Origin: Propioniciclava coleopterorum
GTDB lineage: Bacteria > Actinomycetota > Actinomycetes > Propionibacteriales > Propionibacteriaceae
DNA length: 64,000 nt
Direction: 5' to 3'
NCBI RefSeq assembly: GCF_011393335.1
Contig: NZ_CP049865.1
Coordinates: 930,001 to 994,000 of the forward strand
This document shows, piece by piece, positions 1-7,726 of this stretch (its first letter is position 1; each line of letters starts with the position of its first letter). The notes under the pieces are model-generated. The model worked only from the letters and a program-made list of their open reading frames with translations. It did no database searches and was not told the origin of the DNA. The position numbers and the translations under genes were made by a program.

Positions 1-1029
1 CTTGTTGACCAGCGGGCGCACGAGCGCCAGGTAGGCCACGTAGGACGACACAACGCCGGAGGGCAGCGTGATGAGCGGCGTCCGGCCGTCGCCGAGGCCG
101 GCGTGCACGATCGGGGCGCTCCCGTTGAGGCCGACGAGCGCCTCGTCGACGTCGCGGGCGCCGGTGATGTCGTTGACGAACGAGCCGCCGCCGATGGCGA
201 CGATCAGGTCGGCGCGGATCTGCTGGTCGTTGACGACGCGGCGGACCGCCTCGGCATCCGCGGGGACGACGCCGAGCGGGTACACGGTGGCGCCGTCGGC
301 GCGGGCCGCGGCCGTGATGAGCGCGGTGGTCGCGTCGTAGCGCTGCTGCGGGGCGGTGAGCGCGTGGCCCGGCTCGATGAGCGTCTCGCCGACGGTGAAC
401 ACGACCACGCGCGGACGCGGGCGCACCATCACCTTGTCGAGGCCGACTTCGGCCAGCACGGCGACCGAGCGCGGCGTCAGCACGTCGCCGGCGTGCAGCA
501 GCGGCGTCCCGTCGGCGAGCTCGGAGCCGGCGCGGCGCAGGTTCTGGAACAGGCGGGTCTCGCCCTCGATCAGCACGACGTCGTCCTCGCCGAGCCGGCC
601 GGCCGACAGCGGCACGACCGCGTCGACGCCCTCGGGGACGATGGCGCCGGCCTCGACCTGGACGGCCGCGCCGGCCACGACCGGACGGCCCGGGTCGTCG
701 GCGGCGCGGATGGTGTCGATGAGGTACAGGCTCGCCGGACGCTCCGGGGTGGCGCCGACGAGGTCGGAGCCCCGGACGCCGTAGCCGTCGACGCGCGCGG
801 TGGTCACCAGCGGCAGATCGAGGTCGGAGACGATGTCCTCGCACAGCACGAGGCCGGGCACATCCAGGATCTGCATCGCGAACGGCCGCATCGGCTGGAC
901 CTTGTCCAGCAGGAAGTCCCGCTCCTGCTCCAGGGAGCGGGCGGTACCGGTGGGACGCGCGAACGGCGAGGAGACGGGGCGGTCGTCGCCCTCGACGCCG
1001 TCGGTCGTGCTGGGTGCGAAGCTGGCCAT
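1..1029 (-). CDS. moeA: MoeA-like molybdopterin molybdotransferase (partial, divergent)
   Basis: MoeA family proteins insert molybdate into adenylated molybdopterin in molybdenum cofactor synthesis. The window shows 343 codons and the C-terminus lies outside it. The N-terminal part has ARVDGYGVRG where the family normally has SAMDGYAVR, so the loop Asp is kept. The MoCF-like domain has VAIGGGSFVND and ITLPSGVVSS where typical MoeA has GGVSVGD and LPGNPVS. The fold call is good, but normal activity is doubtful and this could be a non-canonical paralogue. The start is ATG 1029, with TATCGT (1041-1036) six bases upstream and no Shine-Dalgarno, so the mRNA is probably leaderless. It diverges from the folate gene across 17 bp. 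Confidence 0.8.
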   Translation of the reverse strand, partial: MASFAPSTTDGVEGDDRPVSSPFARPTGTARSLEQERDFLLDKVQPMRPFAMQILDVPGLVLCEDIVSDLDLPLVTTARVDGYGVRGSDLVGATPERPASLYLIDTIRAADDPGRPVVAGAAVQVEAGAIVPEGVDAVVPLSAGRLGEDDVVLIEGETRLFQNLRRAGSELADGTPLLHAGDVLTPRSVAVLAEVGLDKVMVRPRPRVVVFTVGETLIEPGHALTAPQQRYDATTALITAAARADGATVYPLGVVPADAEAVRRVVNDQQIRADLIVAIGGGSFVNDITGARDVDEALVGLNGSAPIVHAGLGDGRTPLITLPSGVVSSYVAYLALVRPLVNK

Positions 1030-1034
1030 GAAAC

Positions 1035-1041
1035 TACGATA
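1035..1041. promoter_or_regulatory. Overlapping bidirectional -10 element
   Basis: TACGAT (1035-1040, + strand) and TATCGT (1041-1036, - strand) share five base pairs. Each ends six bases before a start codon (1047 and 1029). One near-palindromic -10 could therefore start leaderless transcripts in both directions across the 17-bp gap. This is inferred from sequence; transcription start sites are not known. Confidence 0.55.
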
Positions 1042-1046
1042 AGACA

Positions 1047-1670
1047 ATGAGCACACCCGGCCCGGAAGGGTTGCCGCGAGCCGTGCAATCCGGCGGGCAT
1101 TCCCGCGCCAAGCAGGCGCTGCGCGCGGCCGTCCGGGCTGCTCGGGCCGCCGACGGGGCGCGCGCGGACGCCGATCGCGACCGGCTGCCGCGCCTGCTGG
1201 ACGCCTCGCGCGGGCACCGGCGCGTCGCCGCCTACGTCTCCGTCGCACCCGAGCCCGACACCACCGCCCTGATCGAACGGCTCGCGGCCGAGGGCGTCGA
1301 GGTGCTGCTGCCCGTCCTGCAGGGCCACCGCTCCCCCGCCTGGGCTTGGTACGCCGGCGCGGACGCGCTGCGCCCCGGCTGGCACGGCATCCCCGAGCCG
1401 ACCACCCCGACGCTGGACGCCGACGCGCTGGCGTCCTGCACGCTGGTGTGGGTCTCGGCGCTGCTCGCCGCCCCGGACGGCGGCCGGCTGGGCACCGGCG
1501 GCGGCTGGTACGACCGCGCGCTCCTGCACGCGCACCCGGCCGCGACCCTGGCGACCCTGGTGGGCGACGCCGAACTGGTGGACGAGGTGCCCCGCGAACC
1601 GTGGGACCTGCCCGTCGATCTCGTCGTGACCCCGTCGCGCACCGTCTCGACGGGCGCCCGCCGCCCGTAA
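1047..1670 (+). CDS. 5-formyltetrahydrofolate cyclo-ligase
   Basis: This cytoplasmic enzyme converts 5-formyl-THF to 5,10-methenyl-THF with ATP hydrolysis, returning stored folate to the one-carbon pool. The protein has 207 aa, close to the family's usual length. The glycine-rich signature GGRLGTGGGWYDRAL (family G-RLGYGGGYYDR) lies around residues 150-165, and a basic N-terminal helix carries the expected K/R residues. ATG 1047 has no Shine-Dalgarno, but TACGAT (1035-1040) ends six bases upstream, which favours a leaderless start. FmdB follows in the same direction after 54 bp. Confidence 0.93.
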   Translation: MSTPGPEGLPRAVQSGGHSRAKQALRAAVRAARAADGARADADRDRLPRLLDASRGHRRVAAYVSVAPEPDTTALIERLAAEGVEVLLPVLQGHRSPAWAWYAGADALRPGWHGIPEPTTPTLDADALASCTLVWVSALLAAPDGGRLGTGGGWYDRALLHAHPAATLATLVGDAELVDEVPREPWDLPVDLVVTPSRTVSTGARRP

Positions 1671-1724
1671 CGCCGCTCCGACCCGGGGCTAGACTGTCCC
1701 GTCGTCGTCCCCGGAAGGAGCCCC

Positions 1725-2024
1725 ATGCCCACCTACGAGTACCGCTGCGCCGACTGCGGCCGCGAGTTGGAGGTGCAGCAGAAGTTCTCCGACGACCCGT
1801 TGACCGTCTGCCCCACGTGCCAGGGCCGCCTCAACAAGGTGTTCAGCGCCGTCGGCGTCGTGTTCAAGGGGTCGGGCTTCTACGCCACCGACAACCGCAG
1901 CAAGAAGGACAAGGGCAAGGCCGCCTCCGAGAAGTCGGGCGGCAAGTCCGAGAAGTCCGGGGCCAAGTCGGCGGACAAGCCCAAGAAGGCGGACAAGCCG
2001 AAGAAGGCCACCTCCGACTCCTGA
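1725..2024 (+). CDS. FmdB family zinc-ribbon protein
   Basis: This is a small regulatory-type zinc ribbon protein of 99 aa. The FmdB/CxxC_CXXC_SSSS domain occupies the first ~45 residues (MPTYEYRCADCG, then CPTCQGRLNKV), giving two CxxC pairs for one zinc. The remaining half is a low-complexity Lys/Ser tail with repeated SEKSG and KADKPKK units, probably disordered and nucleic-acid-binding or charge-balancing. The start is ATG 1725 behind a strong GGAAGGAG. The molecular role of FmdB proteins is not established; a regulator role is only the family name's suggestion. Confidence 0.85.
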   Translation: MPTYEYRCADCGRELEVQQKFSDDPLTVCPTCQGRLNKVFSAVGVVFKGSGFYATDNRSKKDKGKAASEKSGGKSEKSGAKSADKPKKADKPKKATSDS

Positions 2025-2080
2025 CCCGCCCGCCCGCAGCGTCACCGAACCGCCTGACGCGGCCCGCCTAACCTGCGGGC

Positions 2081-2677
2081 GTGAAACCTCCGCGCGCCCC
2101 ATTGTCCCTGCCCCGGTTCCTGCGGCTGCGCCGGCGCCCCCTGGCGGCGCTGTGCACGTTCGTCGCCGTCCTCACCGGGCTCTGGGCCCTGTCCCCACCG
2201 CCGGACGATCGCACGACCGTGCTCGTGGCGGGGGCTGCGCTGCCGGCCGGCACGGTGCTGGGACGCGGCGACCTGGTCGCGCGTCCTCTCCCGCCCGAGG
2301 CCGTCCCGGAGGCGGCGATCACCGAACCGGACGCCCTGGTTGGCCGCGCGCTGGCCGGGCCCGTCACCGCGGGCACGGTGCTGACCGAGGCGTCGGTCGC
2401 CTCCGGCGAGCGGCTGGCGCGCCCCGGCATGGTGGTGATCGCCCTCCCGCTTCCCAGCGGGGGCATCGCCGCCCTGGTGCGGCCGGGCGCGGAGATCGAC
2501 CTGATCGCCTCCGACGGCGCCACCGTGGCGGGCCAGGTCCGCGTCCTGAGCGCGCCCGAAACTGCTGAGGGCTTCGGCGCGGCCTCGCGGGCGGCGCTGA
2601 TCGAGGTATCCCCGGACGCCGCCGCGCGGCTCGCCCAACTGGCCCAGACGGGCTCCCTCACCATCGCCGTGCGGTGA
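2081..2677 (+). CDS. SAF-domain protein (CpaB/RcpC-like)
   Basis: The predicted product is an exported or membrane-anchored protein of 198 aa. An N-terminal transmembrane helix (about residues 19-40, after a basic stretch) is followed by a SAF domain with the hallmark ALPAGTVLGRGDL and a RcpC-like second half (IALPLPSGGIAALVRPGAEIDLI). In Flp/tad pili CpaB has this layout, but no other tad gene is in the window, so a pilus role is only inferred. The start is GTG 2081, with TAACCT (2069-2074) six bases upstream and no Shine-Dalgarno (probable leaderless mRNA). Confidence 0.75.
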   Translation: MKPPRAPLSLPRFLRLRRRPLAALCTFVAVLTGLWALSPPPDDRTTVLVAGAALPAGTVLGRGDLVARPLPPEAVPEAAITEPDALVGRALAGPVTAGTVLTEASVASGERLARPGMVVIALPLPSGGIAALVRPGAEIDLIASDGATVAGQVRVLSAPETAEGFGAASRAALIEVSPDAAARLAQLAQTGSLTIAVR

Positions 2678-2823
2678 GGGAACACCGGGTGCCGGCGCGG
2701 TGACGAACCGGCCAACACTACCCCTCAACTCCCATCCGCACTGACTTTTCGGTAACATCGTCCGCCGGTTGCCCCACAGCCCCCCGTACTCGGGGCACTA
2801 CCGTCGAGAGGGAACAGAGTTTT

Positions 2824-3198
2824 ATGAAGGAATTCAAGGAATTCTTGATGCAGGGCAGCCTCGTCCAGCTGGCCACCGCCGTCATCATCGGCGCGGCGTT
2901 CGGCGACGTGGTGAAGGCCTTCACCCAGATCATCATGGACTTCATCGGTCTGATCGGTGGCCAGCCCGACTTCAGCCAGGTCGTCATCCCGGGGATCAAC
3001 GTCAACATCGGCGTCTTCCTGACCGCGCTGGTGTCCTTCGTCATCATCGCCGCCGTCGTGTTCTTCGGCGTCATCAAGCCGTACAACGCGCTGCAGGCCC
3101 GCATGAAGAAGAACAAGGAGGCCGAGGTCGCCGTCGAGGCGCCGACCACCGACGAGCTCCTCGCGGAGATCCGCGACCTGCTCAAGGCCCGCAACTGA
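2824..3198 (+). CDS. mscL: Large-conductance mechanosensitive channel MscL
   Basis: MscL is a homopentameric inner-membrane channel that opens under membrane tension to release solutes during hypo-osmotic shock. At 124 aa it is slightly short for the family. The N-terminal amphipathic helix (MKEFKEFLMQGS) and TM1 with the pore signature AVIIGAAFGDVVKAFTQ (residues ~18-35) are present. A short periplasmic loop, TM2 (residues ~65-90, ending at IKPYNAL) and an acidic/basic C-terminal helical bundle follow. A TAACAT hexamer lies at 2753-2758, about 65 bases before the start. A strong hairpin terminator follows at 3235-3262, so it is probably monocistronic. Confidence 0.96.
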   Translation: MKEFKEFLMQGSLVQLATAVIIGAAFGDVVKAFTQIIMDFIGLIGGQPDFSQVVIPGINVNIGVFLTALVSFVIIAAVVFFGVIKPYNALQARMKKNKEAEVAVEAPTTDELLAEIRDLLKARN

Positions 3199-3234
3199 TC
3201 CACGCTCGCCACGGCTCGTCCGTGGGATCGTCAA

Positions 3235-3262
3235 CGGGGTCCGCTTCGGCGGGCCCCGTTTC
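3235..3262 (+). terminator. Rho-independent terminator after mscL
   Basis: A ten-bp stem (one T:G wobble) closes a TTCG tetraloop and is followed by TTTCG. It lies 37 bases after the mscL stop and points along + strand transcription. Confidence 0.8.
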
Positions 3263-3379
3263 GTCTGCCCGCATGGGTCCTGAACCTAGACGCGTCACGG
3301 TCAGGGGCGCGGCGACATGCGGTCGCACCCGAGGCGCACGCCGGTGCCCACCCTCTGAGCGACGTCGCGACCTCGAAGA

Positions 3380-3745
3380 TCAGCCGCGGCCGAAGTGCGG
3401 CGGCGCGTCGGCCAGCAGGCGCCGCTCGTCGGCGTCCAGGCGCGTGCGGGTGGACGGCGGAAGCACAGTGAGCACCGCCAGCCCGAGCGCCTCGCGTGTC
3501 CGGATCAGCGCCGCGTGGAACTCGGCAGGCCCGATGCCGCCCCGGGCGTCGGCCGGAACGGGGTGGGGCCAGGGCTCCGCGCCGGCGACCGCGTGCGCGT
3601 GCGCACCGATCCGCCCGGCGTCCCAGCCCGCCGCTGCCAGGGCCGCGACGGCGGCGTCCACCTCGAACCGCTCCTGGACGCCGAGGTCCAGGTCGCAGCC
3701 GGTGAGCGCCCGCCCGAGCGCCCGGTGCCAGGGACGTCCGGTCAC
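3380..3745 (-). CDS. Hypothetical protein coupled to UDP-glucose pyrophosphorylase
   Basis: A 121-aa protein that I do not recognise. Its GTG start (3745) overlaps the stop of the upstream pyrophosphorylase gene by four bases (GTGA), so translation is probably coupled. It is rich in Ala and Arg, has no signal peptide or membrane helix, and ends in an ADAPPHFGRG tail. The middle contains several His residues (GAHAHAVAGAEPWPHP), which may or may not bind metal. Coding support is the tight overlap and GC-rich third positions, not homology. Confidence 0.6.
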   Translation of the reverse strand: MTGRPWHRALGRALTGCDLDLGVQERFEVDAAVAALAAAGWDAGRIGAHAHAVAGAEPWPHPVPADARGGIGPAEFHAALIRTREALGLAVLTVLPPSTRTRLDADERRLLADAPPHFGRG

Positions 3746-5118
3746 CGGCGTCCGATGGCCTCGTCCTCGATGACGCGCGGCTCGCCCTCGTCGGGCAGCA
3801 CGGCGTCCCCGATGACGGTGACGGGGTCGGAGAAGGTCCAGTCGCCGTTCACGGTCAGCGAGCGGGCCTCCCTCAGCGACGGCACGTACTCGACGCGCCG
3901 GTCGAAGTCCGGCAGCAGCGCGTAGAACCGCTTGTCCAGCGACACGGCGGGCAGACGCTCGGTGGTCGCGCACAGCCGGGCGTCGCCGTCGAGCGCGAAG
4001 GCGTCCGAGCGGACCAGCATCAGCTCGTTGGTCGTCTTTACCGGCAGGAACCGGTCGCGTTCCACGGCGATCGCCTGGGCGCCGGGGAACACCTCGATCG
4101 CGGCCCCCATGGCGATCTCCATCTGGATCACCTCGGGGGTGGACTTGTCGCTGGGGTCCACGTTCTTCTCGTTGCGGATGAGGGGCAGCCCCAGCACGTT
4201 GTTGCGCTCGGCCATCAGCCGCTGCAGCGCGGCGAGGTCGACCCACAGGTTGTTCGCGTGGAAGTAGGGGTGCCGGTACTCGTCGGTGAAGAACTCCATC
4301 TCCTCGGGCGCCGTCTGCGCGGTGTCGCGCAGGATGAGCTGGCCGTCGCTCTTGCGGATGGCGAGGTGGCCGCCCTTGCGGTCGTTGGGCGTCCGGGGGC
4401 ACACCTCGGCGGCGTACGGCGCGCCGGACTGGGCGAACCAGCCGGCCAGGGTGGCGTTGGGGCCGGCACCGAGGTTGTCGCCGTTGGCGATCGACGCGTA
4501 CCGGAAGCCCTCGTGCAGGAGTTGGTCGAGCAGGCCGGTGCCGACGAGAGAGGTGTAGATGTCGCCGTGGCCGGGCGGGCACCACTCCAGGTCGGGGTCG
4601 GCCGGCCACTCGATCGGCTCGAGGGTGTCCTTGGTCAGCTTCGGCTCGAACCCCTGCAGGAAGTCCACGGGCAGCCCGCCGACGGCGAGGTCGTCGTAGC
4701 GCTCGAGGTAGGCCAGCGTGGCCTCGCGCGTGCGGAAGCTGTTCATGAAGATGAGCGGCAGGCGGGCGTTGTACCGCTCGCGGGCGCGCAGCACCTGGGC
4801 GACGAGGATGTCGAGGAAGGTCTTGCGTCCGCGGACCGGCAGCAGCGTCTTGGGTCCGTCGAGGCCCATCGAGGTCCCCAGCCCGCCGTTGAGCTTGATG
4901 ATGGCCGTCCGGGAGAGGGCGTCGGCGGCGGCGTCCGGGTCGATGTCGATCGAGGCTAGTCGGGGCGGGTCGGTGAGCGGCTCCAGCGAGTCCTCGCGGA
5001 TGTAGCCGCCGCCGGGCTGCCCCAACTGCTGGTAGTAGTGCGTGAACACGTCGACGGCTGCCGCGGAGGCGCCGGCGTCCAGCATCTTCTGGCGAGCCCG
5101 CTCAAGTCCGGAGGTCAT
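3742..5118 (-). CDS. UTP--glucose-1-phosphate uridylyltransferase (UDPGP family)
   Basis: Makes UDP-glucose from UTP and glucose-1-phosphate for glycans and glycolipids. The 458-aa product is of the eukaryote-like UDPGP family, not the shorter bacterial GalU. It has the nucleotide-binding loop LNGGLGTSMGLDGPKTLLP near residue 75, the uridine-binding WCPPGHGDIY segment, and a lysine-bearing IRNEKNVDP later on. ATG 5118 was chosen because TAGAGT (5131-5126) sits seven bases upstream (leaderless) and the N-terminus matches the family's helical start. A longer reading to 5262 is possible but lacks support. It is followed by an overlapping small gene. Confidence 0.9.
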   Translation of the reverse strand: MTSGLERARQKMLDAGASAAAVDVFTHYYQQLGQPGGGYIREDSLEPLTDPPRLASIDIDPDAAADALSRTAIIKLNGGLGTSMGLDGPKTLLPVRGRKTFLDILVAQVLRARERYNARLPLIFMNSFRTREATLAYLERYDDLAVGGLPVDFLQGFEPKLTKDTLEPIEWPADPDLEWCPPGHGDIYTSLVGTGLLDQLLHEGFRYASIANGDNLGAGPNATLAGWFAQSGAPYAAEVCPRTPNDRKGGHLAIRKSDGQLILRDTAQTAPEEMEFFTDEYRHPYFHANNLWVDLAALQRLMAERNNVLGLPLIRNEKNVDPSDKSTPEVIQMEIAMGAAIEVFPGAQAIAVERDRFLPVKTTNELMLVRSDAFALDGDARLCATTERLPAVSLDKRFYALLPDFDRRVEYVPSLREARSLTVNGDWTFSDPVTVIGDAVLPDEGEPRVIEDEAIGRR

Positions 5119-5209
5119 GACGCCGACTCTAGCGAGGCGTGAGCCGAGGGTTCCCATCGCGTTGCATCCCGACCCCGATCGCGTCACAGCGTTGTGGCGA
5201 TCCGTCTGG

Positions 5210-5298
5210 GAACATAAAGGGAGAGCGACGCCGGTCGAAGGGCTAAGAAGCCGTCTACCCACCCCCAGGAGACATCATCTACCTGGCGTCGCTCTCTT
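5210..5298 (-). ncRNA. Candidate structured small RNA with 12-bp closing stem
   Basis: The arms 5221-5232 and 5285-5296 are perfectly complementary over 12 bp and enclose about 50 bases. The enclosed part holds a GGCT/AGCC hairpin (5241-5252) and a GTCT/AGAC hairpin (5254-5274). On the - strand a TATAGT -10 (5310-5305) would start transcription at 5298, directly at the stem, and the far arm is followed by a T-rich stretch. On the + strand one loop is C-rich, faintly like the actinobacterial 6C RNA, but 6C should have two such loops. The strand is a judgement. It could also be the 5' leader of the UDP-glucose pyrophosphorylase mRNA, 92 bases downstream. Confidence 0.45.
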
Positions 5299-5586
5299 GC
5301 TAGAACTATACGCGGCTTGCTCCCACGAAACCAGTCCCCCCTACGGGTGATACGAGCCGATCACTATTAAGTACGACCTTTGGGGCCGTGGGGCCGCCCA
5401 AAGTGGGATCGTTCTCACTCCAGCCCCTTGTGGGCCGAGGTACCGAGCCGGTCCACCCACCGCCGGCCGCCGAATCCCGCCCCGGCGCGTCACGAAGCGC
5501 GGCCGCGGAAAGGCCGGAGCACCCGTCCGGGTGACGGCACTCCAACAACCCCGCGGGGCGGCCGGTGCCGGGGTAGCGTGCGAAGG
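5299..5586. other. Gene-free, relatively AT-richer intergenic region
   Basis: I find no convincing coding region here. It contains the TATAGT promoter for the candidate RNA, a GTGAT/ATCAC hairpin (5347-5364) and a CTTTGGG/CCCAAAG inverted repeat (5378-5404). The 5350-5380 segment is visibly richer in A and T than the surrounding sequence, as expected of a promoter or non-coding RNA. The last 13 bases carry the TAGCGT (5574-5579) element of the downstream lipoprotein gene. Confidence 0.4.
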
Positions 5587-6420
5587 GTGAAGCGTTCCTC
5601 CGTGTTCGCTGCGCTCGCGGCGGCAGCGATGGTCCTGGTCGGCTGCGCCGCCGAGCCCCCCGCGCCGACCCAGACCATCATTCGCACGGTGACCCCCTCC
5701 CCCACATCCGCACCGGCGGTGCCGGCGCCGTCCGGCTTCCCGTGCCGCGACCTGCGTCCCGACGAGACCGCCGTGCTGGAGGGCGCGGTGCGGCCCATGA
5801 TCAACCGTCCGATGCGCGCGGTCGACCTGGGCTCGGGCTGGGCCGTGGTCAGCTTCTGGCACAACACCCTTCCCCCCGAGCAGATGGCGTTGGCGACCGA
5901 CGGCACGACGTTCGTGAACCTCGCCGAGAGCTGGACCGGCGTGGTGGGTGACCTCCGCTTCGACGGTGCGCGGGACGCCTACACCGCCGCGCAGTCGTGC
6001 GCGGCCGACCTCCGCGAGACCAAGTACCTCCCCGGGACCACGCTGCCGATGGGCCCCGACCCGGGCACGGCGCTCGGGCCGACCGGGATCGTGCTGCAGT
6101 ACGTCCCGGCCGACCCGAAGTTCGCGCCGAAGTGCCGGGCGCTCACGGCGAACGAGCGCTGGCAGGTGGCGACCATCCTCGGCCACGACGTCCCGACCGG
6201 GAAGCCCGAGCCGCGAGCGGTGGACCTGCCGGAGGACATCGCCGTGGTCGCCTACTGGCGCGCCCAGGGCAAGGGCGCCACGCTGGAGCATTTCGTGACC
6301 GACGGCCAGCAGTTCTCCAACATCGAGGCGGACTGGCCGGGCAGCCACTCCTTCGCCGGCATCGCGTTCGCCGACGGCCCCAAGGCCCTGAAGACCGCCC
6401 GGGCGTGCGTGTCGGGCTGA
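5587..6420 (+). CDS. Putative lipoprotein
   Basis: This is a secreted lipid-anchored protein of 277 aa. The N-terminus is a lipoprotein signal: KR, a hydrophobic Ala-rich stretch, then the lipobox LVGC with the acylated Cys near residue 20. A Thr/Pro-rich linker follows, then a repeated domain of ~110 aa. Both halves contain a vDLxxxwAVVsfW-like strand (VDLGSGWAVVSFW and VDLPEDIAVVAYW) and a cysteine pair. I do not recognise the family. GTG 5587 was chosen because TAGCGT lies seven bases upstream and it gives a clean signal peptide; longer in-frame extensions are not supported. Confidence 0.8.
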   Translation: MKRSSVFAALAAAAMVLVGCAAEPPAPTQTIIRTVTPSPTSAPAVPAPSGFPCRDLRPDETAVLEGAVRPMINRPMRAVDLGSGWAVVSFWHNTLPPEQMALATDGTTFVNLAESWTGVVGDLRFDGARDAYTAAQSCAADLRETKYLPGTTLPMGPDPGTALGPTGIVLQYVPADPKFAPKCRALTANERWQVATILGHDVPTGKPEPRAVDLPEDIAVVAYWRAQGKGATLEHFVTDGQQFSNIEADWPGSHSFAGIAFADGPKALKTARACVSG

Positions 6421-6486
6421 CCGGCTCCACCGCCGGGAAGGATGCGGTTGGTCGCGCCGGGGGCGTCCGAGTAGCCTTGCTGGCCG

Positions 6487-6559
6487 GGCCCCATAGCTCA
6501 GGGGATAGAGCAGAGGTTTCCTAAACCTTGTGTCGCAAGTTCGAATCTTGCTGGGGCCG
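6487..6559 (+). tRNA. tRNA-Arg (anticodon CCT)
   Basis: A 73-nt cloverleaf: acceptor stem GGCCCCA/TGGGGCC, a D-arm with AGCTCAGGGGATAGAGC, anticodon stem GAGGT/ACCTT around the loop TTCCTAA (anticodon CCT), and T-arm GCAAG-TTCGAAT-CTTGC. The discriminator base is G and the CCA end is not encoded. It decodes AGG. Confidence 0.96.
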
Positions 6560-6618
6560 CCGCGACGCCGACCTGTCCACGACTGCGGGCGTCAGACCCC
6601 GAAGCGGCGGGCCGTGGG

Positions 6619-7647
6619 TCAGCTCAGCATATCCCGCACCAGCGGGACCACCCGCGTGGCGTAGAGCTCGATCGAGCGCATCAGCTGCTCGTGCGGCATC
6701 GGGCCGCTGGCGTACTTCAGGTCGAAGCGCTGCACGCCCAACTGCCGAACGGTGGCGGCGATCTTGCGGGCGACGGTCTCGGGCGAGCCGACGTACAGCG
6801 CGCCGTGCTCCACCTCGTTGTCGTACTCGTCGCGCGACATCGGGCCCCAGCCGCGGTCCGCACCGATGCGGTCGCGGTTGGCCTTGAAGTGCTCGTAGAG
6901 CTGCGTGCTCGCCAGGTCGTCGGTGTCGGCGACGTGGCCCGGGCTGTGGACCGCCACGGGCAGCGGCTCCGTGGCGCCGAACTCGTCGAGGGCGCGGTGG
7001 TACAGGTCGACGAAGGGCTTGAAGCGGTCGGCCGGTCCGCCGATGATCGCGAGCTGCAGCCCGAACCGGTAGTGGGCGGCGCGGACCACCGACTGCGGCG
7101 AGCCGCCGACGGCGACCCAGGCGAACATGCGCCCGCCCTCGGTCTTGGGGAACACGTCGACGCCCTCCAGCGGCGTCCGGTAGCTGCCGGACCAGGTGAC
7201 GGGCTCCTCCTTGAGGAGCTCGGCGAAGACCGCCAGCTTCTCCTCGAACAGGGTCTCGTAGTCGGCCAGGTCGAAGCCGTACAGCGGGAAGGACTCGATG
7301 AACGAGCCGCGTCCCAGCACCGGCTCGGCGCGTCCGCCACTCAGAGCGTCGATGGTCGCGAACCGCTCGTAGACCCGGATGGGGTCATCGGAGCTGAGCA
7401 CCACGACGGCCGAGCCGAGCTTGATCCGCCGGGTGCTGGTCGCCAGACCCGCCAGGACGATGTCCGGCGCGGAGATGGCGAAGTCGGGTCGGTGGTGCTC
7501 CCCCACGGAGAACGCGTCCAGGCCGAGTTCGTCGGCCAGCATGCCCTGCTCCACGACGTTGCGGATCACCTGCGCCTGGCTCAGCGGCGCGCCCTGCAGG
7601 TCGACGGTGACGTCGCCGAAGGTGTCGAGTCCGAACTGCAGCTCCAT
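6619..7647 (-). CDS. LLM-class flavin-dependent oxidoreductase
   Basis: A luciferase-like monooxygenase family protein of 342 aa that would use FMNH2 or F420; the substrate is unknown. Family features are the N-terminal strand MELQFGLDTFGD, the motif FSVGEHHRPDFAISAP (residues ~48-63), and SRRIKLGSAV-like and LSGGRAEPVLGRG segments near residues 75-115. The TIM-barrel pattern continues to the end. ATG 7647 follows a good GGAGACCACC ribosome site. It lies downstream of the thioredoxin gene but is separated from it by a strong terminator, so it is probably expressed on its own. Confidence 0.9.
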   Translation of the reverse strand: MELQFGLDTFGDVTVDLQGAPLSQAQVIRNVVEQGMLADELGLDAFSVGEHHRPDFAISAPDIVLAGLATSTRRIKLGSAVVVLSSDDPIRVYERFATIDALSGGRAEPVLGRGSFIESFPLYGFDLADYETLFEEKLAVFAELLKEEPVTWSGSYRTPLEGVDVFPKTEGGRMFAWVAVGGSPQSVVRAAHYRFGLQLAIIGGPADRFKPFVDLYHRALDEFGATEPLPVAVHSPGHVADTDDLASTQLYEHFKANRDRIGADRGWGPMSRDEYDNEVEHGALYVGSPETVARKIAATVRQLGVQRFDLKYASGPMPHEQLMRSIELYATRVVPLVRDMLS

Positions 7648-7690
7648 GGTGGTCTCCTGTCGTCGGGGGTTCGTGGGTGGGAGAAGAGAA

Positions 7691-7720
7691 CCCCGGCGCG
7701 GCTGGGGTGCCGCGCCGGGG
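7691..7720 (-). terminator. Terminator of the ideR-trx operon
   Basis: A perfect 12-bp GC stem with a six-base loop lies just after the thioredoxin stop. On the - strand it is followed by TTCTCTTCT. It ends transcripts coming from the ideR-methyltransferase-thioredoxin genes. Confidence 0.85.
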
Positions 7721-7726
7721 ACGCTC

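Noticed and set aside
5281..5350. tmRNA-like CTGGTTTCG on the - strand
   Set aside because: The tmRNA start, tag reading frame and the tRNA-like 3' end with a TTCGA T-loop are missing, so the similarity is chance.
5160..5580. RNase P RNA or SRP RNA in the gene-free region
   Set aside because: No conserved GAGGAAAGTCC, ACAGAAA or GGAAGGAAGCAG segments were seen.
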